Source: Spirogloea muscicola (lineage: Eukaryota > Streptophyta > Zygnematophyceae > Spirogloeales > Spirogloeaceae). Taken from it: 10,494 bases of DNA. The notes under the pieces are model-generated. The model did no database searches. It had not been told where the DNA came from and saw nothing but the letters and a program-made list of their open reading frames with translations. Location: assembly GCA_009602725.1 (NCBI GenBank), contig WELB01000022.1:76309-86802 (forward strand). The letters are read 5' to 3'. Shown one piece after another: positions 1 to 8,897 of the stretch. The position numbers were made by a program, and so were the translations under genes. Each line of letters begins with the position of its first letter. Position 1 is the stretch's first letter.

Positions 1-1
1 C

Positions 2-3000
2 CGCCGGGCGCGGCCGCCGGCGACGGTGCGGGGGGGCGGCCGCGGGGCCAGCGGGGACGAGGACAGCGAGGAGGAGGAGGAGGAGGAGGAGGAGGGGGAC
101 GAGGAGGTCGCGGAGGAGGCGGAGGAGGCGCGGAGGCGTGACAACGCCGCGGCCTGGTCTCCGGTGGCGGCGGCAGCGGCGGCGCCGACGAGCCCGGGGG
201 CGCGCGGCATGCGGCTGTTCGGCATCAAGGTGGAAGAGAAGCCCGAGGCGGGCGGCGGCGGCGCCCTCGACCCCACCGCCTGGACGCTGGCGCCGCAGCC
301 GCACGTCCGGAGCTTTGCGTCCGGTCAGCCGCCGCGCAACCCCTTCTCCGCCTGGCAGCGGCCCGCCACCGCCAGCGCCGGCAGCCAGGCGGACTTCACG
401 GCGCCGCCCTCGCTGCCGGGCCTGCACGGCGCCGCCTCGCCGGGCCTCCCAAGCGGCGGCTGTGCAACGTGGCTGGACCAGGGCGAGCGGCGCAGCCAGG
501 AGGAGGATCCCGAGGGCCGGCCCAGCGGCCGCCCGGGCTACGGCGGCGGCGTGGCTCACGGCCCCCTGAGCGTCACGAGCCTGGCGGGCGCCGCGTGGGC
601 GCCGGGACATGGGACAGCCGCGGGCGCCGCGAAGAGGAAGGGCAAGGAGGCCGCTGCCGAGGATGGCGCCGGGAGCAGCACCGAGGAGGACGGGGACGAC
701 AGCGTGGCCAGGGGGCGGAGGGAGGCCCACAAGCACGAGCGCATGACCGACGGCGGCGGCAGGGAGGCGGAGGAGCAGGACACGGCGCGGCAGGGCAAGG
801 GGCGCCCGGATGCGGCCAGCAGGGCGGAGGGCGGCGAGGAGGAGGGGCAGAGGAGGGCGCAGATCCCTCGGCCCAGCCCGCTCGCTTGGCCGCCACTCGC
901 CGAGGAGGCAGCGCGGCCCCTGCCGGATGCCCGAGGGACGACGGCGGCTGCAGGCGACCCAGAGGCGCGAGCGCTGCAAGCGTGGCAGGTTCGCTCGCCC
1001 GGCCTCGCATCCACGGGGTCGAGGATGGATAAAGATGGCCAGGCTCCAGCAGCCAGCGAGGCTGCAGAGGCCAGCGTAGGACCTGGGATGGAGAGGAGCG
1101 CGGAGAGGAGAGACGACGGTCAGGCGGACGTCGCCATGTGGCCAAGCATCCGAACGTACACGGGCACTTCCAGTACAGAGTCGTCGAGGGAGAGAACGTC
1201 GGGCTCGTGGCCGCTGCCGTCGCCCGCGGAGCAGCAGGTCGGCAGACAAACGTCCTCCCGGCAGGAGAGAAGCCTTGTTGTCTCAGGCTGCATGCACTTC
1301 AGGGTCCTGCCTGCATGATAACACGGACCTGCATCACAGCTGGGATGTGACAAGTACAAGAAGCATTGACGGTGTGGCTTGCTGCCTCTGCTCCAATAAC
1401 AGACCAATGAATACCCGTGCAGCTTCTGCGGGAAGCGCTTCTCCACCTCTCAGGTATCACCTAGAGCTGCTCACCTCAAGTCAACTAGCTCCTGACTCCG
1501 AGTCTGCCGACGTGCTAGCGTGCACTGCTATCTATGTCATGCACAGCCACTACTTTGACCAGCGGTCATGAGCACCAAAGAGGGCACCCTTTCTGTCAGC
1601 ATGTGTGCGTGCTCCGATCACTAAACGCCATGCAGCAGGTCGGGCGCTCGGCACAGGAGTACTTGATGGGCTGTCATTCATATGTCTTGATCCTGTCAAG
1701 CAAGACAAGGTGCTTACTCACTCTTGCTGACCACGTGCAGGCACTTGGAGGTCATCAGAATGGGCACAAGAAAGAGCGGGCGCAAGTAAGCCCCGTCCTT
1801 GTGGTCCTACGCGCTGTGGAGGCAGTGTGTCATGCTGACGCCGTCTCTGCTGAAGATCAAGTGCACGACCCTTAATTGCAGGACTGACCACGTGATCGGC
1901 TGCGGCCCTGGTACGCAGGTGAAGAAGGCGAGGCAGCAGGCGTCAAGAGCAGCTGCATCGAGCCGCATGTACGGGTTCCTCTGACCAGCTCCACCCAAAG
2001 ACTGGGCGGTTGCCCCGCTTGACCCTGTCTTCGAGGTCCAGGTGGCCCCCATCCTCGCAGTCATTTCCTTCGCAGGATCAAACGGGTGCTCACAAGTGCT
2101 CTTCTGCCCGCAGGCTGGCAGGGCAGTCGAGGCTGCAACCGCAGCAATCCTTCCAGCTATCTCACCACTCGTATCAGCCCCCGGCCTCGTCGCTGGGGCC
2201 ACCCGGCAGCACCGAGGGCACGGCCTCGCACGTGGCGGCCGCCACAGCGATCGCCATGGTGATGACGCCTGGCATGCAGTCTTTCCGCCCGTCCTACTCG
2301 CTGCACCCGTGGTTGCCCCAGGGGACCGTCACCATGCCCGGCACAGGCGGGGGCTCATGGGTCTACGTCCCTCCGGGTGGCGCTGCCCTCGGCCACTTGG
2401 GTGCTCCGGCGATGGGGGGCCAACCGCCGCTGGGCGCGCAGCCTTTCATGGTTGGCCGAGAGGGTCCCCATCGGAGCACATACCCGTTCCCCCGCCCCAG
2501 CCCGTCCGCACAGGGTGAGCGCAGGCTTGCTCCAGTCAATGTTGCAGAGGTTGTTAATAAGCTCACGCTTGTCTATGGTAGAGCCAAAGGTGACGACATC
2601 TTCTCAATCCTGCCAATGTGTATCTGTTGTCCGTGCAGGGGGCCCGTCGGACGATCGCCAGACGCATGGCTCGTCCTTCACTGGTCTCCAATCGCAGCAC
2701 ACGGCGCAGGAGTTCAGCTCCGAGTCCGGCCAACGCGAGCCAGTCGACAGGGCGAGGGTGGAGACCACGCAACCTTTGCCACCGCCAAGGCCGCCCCCTC
2801 CCCAGATCGACCTGCCGCTTGTCTCCCAGACCGATCGGCCGGCCGCCAGCCAGTTGGGCCGGGCGCCTTCCAACAGTGCCAACAACCCCCTGGCCCAATT
2901 TTTCGGGAACACGAGCTCGACGTGGCAGCACCTCCAGCCGACCAACAGGGCCGCAAAGCTGCTGCAGGAGCCAATGCATAGCCGAGAGCACGGTGCCTCC

Positions 3001-3222
3001 GGTGTGGCTCTGCAGCCCGGTGGCAGCGAGCACATTCAACCCGGCAGCCGCTTCGACGTGGAGCAAGGGACGGCACGCGGAGAGAACTTGCAAGGCCGGC
3101 CTGGCCAGGCACTGGACCGTGAGCACGACACATCAACACTCGCAATTCCGCAGGAGGACTCGTCACTGCTAGACCTTCAGCTAGGGCTGGGGCCGCCCCC
3201 TTTCCCCAGAGCCCCAAGGTGA
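2..3222 (+). CDS. Plant-type C2H2 (QALGGH) zinc-finger transcription factor, likely repressor, 5' end unresolved
   Basis: Proposed exons are 2(or upstream)-1237, 1403-1453, 1741-1785, 1919-1968, 2114-2514 and 2639-3222. All five introns are GT-AG, and phases match at each junction (0, 0, 0, 2, 1). Exons 2 and 3 together encode one C2H2 finger, C-x2-C-x12-H-x3-H, containing SQALGGHQNGHKKERAQ, the hallmark of plant Q-type fingers; basic residues follow it. Upstream are a poly-Glu tract and RLFGIKV (from 209), like the short LFGI motif of GIS/ZFP5/ZFP8-type proteins. The last exon is Pro/Gln-rich and ends with LDLQLGLG, an EAR-like LxLxL motif. Inferred role: nuclear DNA-binding repressor. The frame is open to the window edge with no ATG before 209. 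Starting at ATG 209 gives 719 aa, with Cys349/Cys352, His365/His369 and EAR at 703-709. That is much longer than the roughly 200-aa land-plant relatives. The finger and EAR exons are secure; exon 1 and its donor at 1238 are less so. Confidence 0.75.
68..94 (+). repeat. (GAG)9 trinucleotide repeat encoding poly-Glu
   Basis: Nine perfect GAG units lie in the open frame of the zinc-finger gene. They encode nine Glu inside a longer acidic stretch. If translation starts at ATG 209 the repeat is 5' UTR instead. It is a likely length-polymorphic microsatellite. Confidence 0.85.
1403..1785 (+). other. QALGGH C2H2 zinc finger encoded across two exons
   Basis: Exon 1403-1453 encodes TNEYPCSFCGKRFSTSQ, with zinc ligands Cys at 1418-1420 and 1427-1429. 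Exon 1741-1785 encodes ALGGHQNGHKKERAQ, with His at 1753-1755 and 1765-1767. The 287-nt intron (donor CAG|GTATCA, acceptor GTGCAG|GC) is phase 0 and falls between Q and A of QALGGH, the DNA-contacting helix motif in plant fingers. Neither half is a finger on its own, so splicing is required for function. Confidence 0.9.
3166..3189 (+). other. C-terminal EAR-like repression motif (LLDLQLGL)
   Basis: In the frame of the last exon these codons read L-L-D-L-Q-L-G-L, 17 residues or so before the stop. Alternating leucines (LxLxLxL) match the EAR motif, which in land plants recruits TOPLESS-type co-repressors. Its position at the extreme C terminus of a single-finger QALGGH protein matches SUPERMAN- and KNUCKLES-type repressors. 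Repressor activity in this organism is inferred. Confidence 0.7.
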
Positions 3223-4006
3223 CGCGCATGCAGCCACTGCAGAGAGTGGAGAGTTGGGGGGCCCGCTCCTCTCCCTGACTCTGGCTGCAGGCTTCATGCC
3301 AATCCTAGATGCACTTCAATGTAGTGCGCATACCCTTGCTTGAGGACTCCCCTACCAGCTCCGGCAGTACTGGTACTTCTGGTGCACAGAAGATGCTGTA
3401 ATTGCAGATTTAATTGCTGTAAAGTGCTCCATTGTCGATGCTGAAGCTCGGCACGCTGAATCTCTCAGGAGCTCGATTGCGCCCTGCTTAGCCTTGCGCA
3501 GTCGCATGCCCGACCATCGCCACGTGGTCTGCTCAATCACGGCCGAGCATTACAGCTACGAGGCAGATGCACGAGCCGCATACTCCATGAGGGCCCGTCC
3601 GCTTTCGTGGTTATCTAGAAGACCAGCCTCTCTCCTCAGGATTGATCCGTTGCACCTGGGGGCACTGTTGTCCAGGCTGTGCTGGCTCGCATCACCCATG
3701 CAGGTGCTTGGGCACGGCCAGTGTGACCACCGTCGTAGGACAACAAGCCAGGGCTGTTGACGGAATAGAGGCGTGGCAGGGCTTCCACACAGAGCGGCGG
3801 CTGTTGTGCAGCGAAGCCCGCTGTCCAAGGCCCCGCAGCGGGTGGTTCTCAAGAGTCTGTGCTGTGCTGTACTTGAAGGACAGGCCCCGTCAGACCATCA
3901 GACCGCCCGGCTGCTTCCTCCCGTCCGGCTTGCCTGCACGGAAGGCATAACGCAGGGGAAGGAGCTCAGCGGCTGAGGCCCTGGGAGTGGCCATGTGTCG
4001 TCGCCG
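3223..4006. other. Convergent 3' intergenic region, no supported gene
   Basis: This stretch lies between the stop of the zinc-finger gene and the stop of the tentative minus-strand coiled-coil gene. The open frames here (up to about 100 codons) have no recognisable motif. TGTAA, the usual green-algal polyadenylation signal, occurs at 3397-3401 and 3418-3422, about 175 and 195 nt after the zinc-finger stop. It could mark that gene's 3' end, but a 5-mer this short is weak evidence. Confidence 0.5.
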
Positions 4007-4817
4007 TCAAAATGATGCAAGTGGAGGAGCACGGAGGTACTGAGCTGAGCTGCTGTCTCCTCTCGGCTGCCGCCATCGCCCCGCACCTGCTGAAGGGCTG
4101 CGCCACGGCCTGTCCTGCTGGAGCAGGCCCTCGAGCCGCCGCGCAGCGTCGCTCGAGCTGCGGTGCCTGCCGGCCTCCTCGCGTACCGCCTCCTGCAGCT
4201 GCTCCAGCGCCCTCCGGAGCTCCTCCGCTTCCCCCTGCGCCGGTCCGCTTGACAGGCGCTGCAAGTGAGCGGCCAGCTACATCTTGACTTGCGCCTCCTC
4301 TTTTCCCACGCAGTCTAGTGAAAGCTGAGCCCAGAAGGCAGCAGCGGGCGCGACAGCAGCGCTGCCTGGGGTCAGGAGGCGGAAGGTCGCGCGCGGGCGC
4401 GGCAAGCGGACCTGCAGCTGGGCGCGCTCCGCCTCTCGCTCCGCCCTGGCGGCGTCCAGCTCCTTGCGCTGCCCGATGAGGCGCACTGCGCAGCACCACC
4501 GGGCCGGCCAGCCAGCTCCGCGTCGGTCCTGGCCGGCTCGGCTCAGCTCGGCCGCGGGCTGCAGCTCGGCTGGAGCTGAGCTCAGCCCGGAGCTCCGCCT
4601 CGGCCGCTCAACCAGAGCTCAGCTGCAAGCCTCGGCGCATGCGGCGGCGCGGCGGCGGCGCCGGACCTGCCAGCAGGCCGCACGAGGCCAGCAGCGCGAT
4701 GGTCCCCAGCGCGTGCCGCTGCGCCGCGAGCTGCCGCCAGAGCCCCCCGCCGCCGCCGATGGCGGGGCCCGGCGCGGCCGTCGCCAGATCGGAAGAGACC
4801 CTCCCGAAGGAGGCGCG
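4007..4817 (-). CDS. Tentative membrane plus coiled-coil protein, 5' end missing
   Basis: Three minus-strand exons join in phase: 4817-4667, 4575-4412 and 4258-4007, with stop TGA at 4007-4009. Introns of 91 and 153 nt have GT-AG ends. The joined frame is 188 codons plus stop. The first exon encodes a Gly/Ala-rich stretch, then WRQLAAQR and a hydrophobic run, ALGTIALLASCGLLA, that could be a membrane helix or signal anchor. The next two encode heptad-like, charge-rich coiled coil such as QRKELDAARAEREAERAQLQ and EAEELRRALEQLQEAVREEA. A TAG lies in frame directly before 4817, so a 5' exon must lie upstream. The nearest ATG pair, at 4905 and 4899 on the minus strand, cannot be joined in phase by any donor I can see. 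I do not recognise the family. GC-rich DNA gives long chance frames, so the gene itself is only moderately supported; the coiled-coil exons are the strongest part. Confidence 0.4.
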
Positions 4818-4909
4818 CTAGAGGGCCGCGCTGACGCGTGACAAGGCGCGGTGACGCTGACGCTATCCGCTGACAGGTGTCCCCTCCGCGCTGGGACATC
4901 TTCATCTCN

Positions 4910-4941
<32 letters not shown>

Positions 4942-5018
4942 TGTCGCCGCGACGTCTGGCGGGGTCGGAGGCCGCGCGCCGTCGGGCTCGCCGCTAGCGC
5001 CTCGCTGCGCCGGCCGCC
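4818..5018. promoter_or_regulatory. GC-rich putative divergent promoter and AKR2 5' UTR
   Basis: This stretch lies upstream of the AKR2 start codon and of the minus-strand coiled-coil exons. It holds three TGACG motifs within 31 bp (4832-4836, 4852-4856, 4858-4862), the core bound by TGA-type bZIP factors in plants. It also holds a CCG tract and one undetermined base, and no TATA box. AKR2's ATG sits in a strong context, GCCGCCATGG. Promoter function is inferred from position. Confidence 0.4.
4909..4940. repeat. CCG trinucleotide tract beside an undetermined base
   Basis: A run of about ten CCG units follows an N at 4909. It lies in the presumed AKR2 5' leader. The N at the repeat edge suggests that the true repeat length was not resolved. 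Confidence 0.85.
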
Positions 5019-7748
5019 ATGGCGACCGCCGCCGGCAAGGCAGGGGCCGAAGGTGCGCCGGCCTGCCCTCTTGCTCTCGGCCCATGCTCTCGGTCTCGGC
5101 CCCTGCGCTCGGCCGCCGCCGCCGGGCGCCACCGCCGTCTCGGCGCCTGGCGGCCGCCACGCCGTCGCGGCTCGTCGACCATCCCCTGCCCGCCGCGCGC
5201 TCCATCTTTCCGGCGCGCAAGGCGATGCCCGCTCAGCACCCTAGGCTAGGGCGTGCTGCCGGTGGAGCTAACCGGGACGCGGCGGCGGCGACGGCGGCGG
5301 CAGGCGCCGCTGCTCGCAGTGGCCCGCTCGCTGGTCTTAGTGCCAGCGCAGAGCTGTGCGGCTCGCTCGCTGCTCACTTGTCTGTCGCCCTCTGTGCTGC
5401 GTCAGCCGACAAGGCGGCTGCGGCTGCCGAGGACCAGCGCAACGCGGCCACGCCGCCGCAGCCGGAGTCAGAAGACCAGGGCCGCGCCGCGGAGGACATC
5501 ACGGAGGGCCTGCAGCAGATCAGCCTGGGGGGGCGGCCCGCCGGGGCCGTCGGCCCCGGCGGCCAGCCGCTCGACTTCTCCGCCATGTCCGGCTTGATGA
5601 ATGTGAAGCCTCCACATCCCCGACCACCAGTCCGGGGCTGCGTCAGCCCTGGCCTTCTAACGGGACTCAGCTCCTCACCCTCTTGCATCCACTGAGGCAG
5701 GCTAGCTGAGGCACAGCGGCCCTTTGTGCTCAGCTCAGTCCTCTGGTTCGAGATGTCGGAGCTCTTGCAGTTGTCCACTTGTAGCTGTTCTTGTTGCGGT
5801 GCTCAGATGATAGTGGCAGCAGAGCTAGCTATTGCTAGCGGAATGCATCGACAATTACATGGCCATTGTGCTGATGCTGCAAAGCTTTCTCTGCAAATAT
5901 ATTTATGCAGGACCCGAGCATCAAGGAGATGGCTGAGCAGATTGCCAAGGACCCCACGTTCACACAGATGGCACAGTCCCTGCAGAACAGTGTCAAGACG
6001 GACGGGGGCGTTCCGCGCATTGATCCCCAGGCGTACGTGCAGACCATGCAGCAGGTCATGGCCAACCCGCAGTTCATGCAGATGGCCGAGCGCCTTGGTT
6101 CGTCGCTCATGCAGGTACCTCATGCGCTCCTCCAAGGTCCTTCTGATGCCAATGCACCACCTTGAAGAAGACTTGCTGATGCACTTGAAGTTGGACTTGC
6201 TGGAAACAAATCTGATCAGGAGCCAGACTCCTGCATTGCAGTATGGCATCAGCTGCCTGAACTCATGCTGGTGATAGTGGGTGCCATGCATCCTCCTAGC
6301 ACCGTCAGCCTGCGTGCTGACCTGTTAGACTGCTGGTTGGACTGCGGGCAAACAGGACCCGCAGATGGCGAACATGATGCAGCAGATGCAGAACCCGCTG
6401 TACAAGCAGCAGCTGGAGTCTCGCATGGCAGCACTTCGAGAGGACGAGGAGCTTAAGCCAATTCTTGAGGAGCTCGAGACTGGCGGCCCGGGGGCCATGA
6501 TGAAGTAAGCATCTATGTTGTGCAGGATCTTTCACTGTGCTGGAATGCCTTGTTTCGTTCGAAGCAACCTTCTGTTCAATGTCTGACATGTACTCGTGTA
6601 TCGTTTATAGGTACTGGAACGACCCTGTTGTCATGTCTAAGATTGGCAAGGCCATGGGCGTGCCTCCCGGCATGCCAGGCGCCTCTGCCCCTGGCCTGGC
6701 AGAGGAAGGCGATGAGGAGGACGAGGAAGAGGAGGAGGAGCTGGAGGTGCATGCAGCTGCCAGCAGCGGTGATTTGGAGGTAGGGGAGTGGCCTGTACTG
6801 TCGGTGGTCAGAGCTTATATTTGTGTCCTGGGTTAATTGAACGGCAGGGATACAGAACAGTGCAGTGCTTTGAGCGAGCCTCTTGTCAGATATTCTGTTC
6901 AGGAGGCTAGCTGCTGAACATGGTCAACTTACCTGTATGGCTCGTGGTGCAGACGCTTAAAGTGCTACTGGCTGAAGGGTCTGATAAGGACGTTAAGGAC
7001 GGAGAGGGACGGACTGCTCTTCACTTTGCCTGCGGTTACGGCGAGGTGTTAAAACTGATACGCCACACCTTCTGCTGCTTCTTTTCTGCTGAGGCCCTGC
7101 ACCCTGTACTCCTCCCACTTCTCTTTGGCTGTGCATGCCATACATGCACTGCTAGTTCCCCTATGCAAGGTCAGGGGGTTGTATGTCTTTGTTGTATTTT
7201 ACATTCTCAAAGGATAAGTGGCCGCGAATATTACTGCCCATCACTGCAGCAAGGGGGTGATCCTTTCTGTATGCTCAGGTCAAGTGCGCCGAGGCGCTCC
7301 TGGATGCATCTGCAAGTGTAGACGCTGTGGACAAGAACAATAACACTGCGCTGCATTATGCCGCGGGCTACGGGCGTGCTGAGTGTGTGGAGCTGCTCCT
7401 CTCTCACGGAGCTTCGGTGTACGTGACCCTTCACTCGTTAGCTGGCTGGTGGCTAAGGGCCACTAGAAGTCTGTCGGGGGAAAGGCTTGCACACCAGCTA
7501 AGGACTGCGGGGATTTTTAAGCTGGCTGCTAGATAGTGCAAAGTGTTGAGGAGCAGCTTGCCATGCCCTCTTGCTATGCTGGATGAGTATCAGCCAGCTG
7601 CAATTTGCTGAAGGAAGCTCAGTGTCCTACTTGTGTGAGTGCTTGCAGGACTCTTCGCAACCTTGACGGCAAGACACCCACAGATGTGGCCACACTGAAT
7701 AAGCAGGACGAGGTCCTGAAGCTCCTCCAGAAGGACGTCTTCTTGTGA
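5019..7748 (+). CDS. AKR2: AKR2-type ankyrin-repeat protein, cytosolic receptor for chloroplast outer-envelope proteins
   Basis: Eight exons: 5019-5052, 5406-5602, 5911-6114, 6356-6504, 6611-6779, 6953-7045, 7279-7418 and 7649-7748. All introns are GT-AG and all phases agree, giving 361 aa (Arabidopsis AKR2A is about 340). The start is ATG in GCCGCCATGG. Domains in order: a variable Ala-rich, polar N terminus (1-77) ending [13 protein letters not shown]1-like helical motifs (about 78-210), with [15 protein letters not shown], then [14 protein letters not shown] and AMMKYWNDPVV; an acidic linker rich in Glu (about 220-236); and about four ankyrin repeats to the end, including [11 protein letters not shown] and [14 protein letters not shown]. 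It ends in LLQKDVFL. Known family role: with small Hsp17.8, AKR2 binds the transmembrane signal of tail- and signal-anchored outer-envelope proteins at ribosomes and delivers them to the plastid, docking on envelope lipids through the ankyrin repeats. The family match is unambiguous over exons 2-8. Exon 1 is short (34 nt) and rests on phase and start context. Confidence 0.95.
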
Positions 7749-8897
7749 GCAACCCAAAGAAGCTGCAATAAGCAGCAGGCAGCAGGACTTACATGATTCC
7801 CTTGAGTAAACCCACGCTTACAGCGATAGATGACATCTTAGCATTCCATGCCATGATATGGTTATTGGGGTAGATTCAGCCCCAGCAGCTTTGAGTATGA
7901 CGAATTGCAAGCTATATGAAAGGTATCTTGTCGTTACGAGACTCATGTTCTCCTCCAGGCGCAGTTTTTGGGCATTGGAACAGATAAGTAACTCTGATAC
8001 TTAAGGCAATGAGCAAATGTAAATCCTGTAGCTCAGGCTGCAGGGATTATGAGAAGGAGGTGTGTAAGACTGGGTTCTGCGTGACTTTACTGCATGAAGA
8101 GACCAACTCTTGTACACATGCAGTTGCAGGCGTGCAGGAGTGCCCCGCCCCAAATCACCAGAAGGTCGAGCTCAAGAACAGAAATGGCAGAGGCGTGCAG
8201 TGTCATGCAGAAAAGTAGGAGTGTCATGTGGAAGACTCATTGTGCTGTGGGACTAACGTCTGGGAGTAGCTTGCAAGACAGGGCCACATCAGTGGACAGT
8301 GTTGTTGCTGACTAACAGTGTGTGAGCTGCCCAGCAGGATGGGCAAGCCCCCAATGTGATGATCTCACACAGAATTGCTGCTGCCAGCCCTTGGCTTCCA
8401 CGATAACTGGTCAAGTGCTCACCGACTGGGCTGCTGGCATGACTTACCTACTGAGGATCGTCAGTAATACGTATTGTTTGATGCAAATACTGTAGCAAGC
8501 CACTGGGAGTGGAGCTGCTGAAACAGCCTCTTGCTTGTTGCTGACACCATTGATGGTTTCAGCAAGCCCTTCATAGATTGCCCAAGCCAGCACATCTCTT
8601 GGCTACCAAGCGCCCTGGTCTCTTGGCAGTTGCATGCAGGATGCAGTGAGTGGGGTTGCATGCATGAGCACTGCCTGATGCTTTATGAAGGGCTCTCGCT
8701 TATGCATCCTGCACAGAAATGTACATTGTGTTGTCGTCTAGGGGTGCGCGTGTCCCAAAATGTGCATAGACATTGTTCAACTTGTTCAAGGAGGAGTGGC
8801 AGTCTCCCACCCAGGCAGCAGCAACAGCAGCCACGACTGGGCTCTTCACAGGAGGGGAGGCCAGCGTGCGTCCCTTCAGCCAAGCCCAGGTGGACAC
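7749..8897. other. Convergent 3' intergenic region, no supported gene
   Basis: This 1.1-kb stretch separates the stop codons of AKR2 (plus) and the TRAF-type gene (minus) and should hold both 3' UTRs. A TGTAA element at 8018-8022, 270 nt past the AKR2 stop, is a possible polyadenylation signal. No TGTAA is seen on the minus strand close to the TRAF-type stop. A 69-codon plus-strand frame at 8009-8218 has no recognisable motif. I see no tRNA, inverted repeat or transposon feature. Confidence 0.5.

Noticed and set aside
26-28. GTG as start codon of the first open frame
   Set aside because: The gene is eukaryotic and spliced, and the frame is open further upstream to position 2. An upstream exon or ATG 209 is a more likely start.
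556-1145. Long minus-strand open frames of 152 and 190 codons over the zinc-finger first exon
   Set aside because: They are antisense shadows in very GC-rich DNA, rich in Arg/Pro/Ser with no recognisable motif. Plus-strand exons with matching phases explain the region.
3352-3976. Several open frames of 60 to 100 codons on both strands
   Set aside because: No motif, no consistent phase-matched exon chain and no conserved composition. They are expected by chance at this GC content.
4464-4841. Plus-strand 125-codon frame over the coiled-coil exons
   Set aside because: Arg/Ala/Gln-rich shadow of the minus-strand frames with no recognisable feature.
8009-8218. Cys-rich 69-codon plus-strand frame
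   Set aside because: The cysteines follow no regular zinc-binding spacing. The frame lies in the presumed AKR2 3' UTR and no splice partner is seen.
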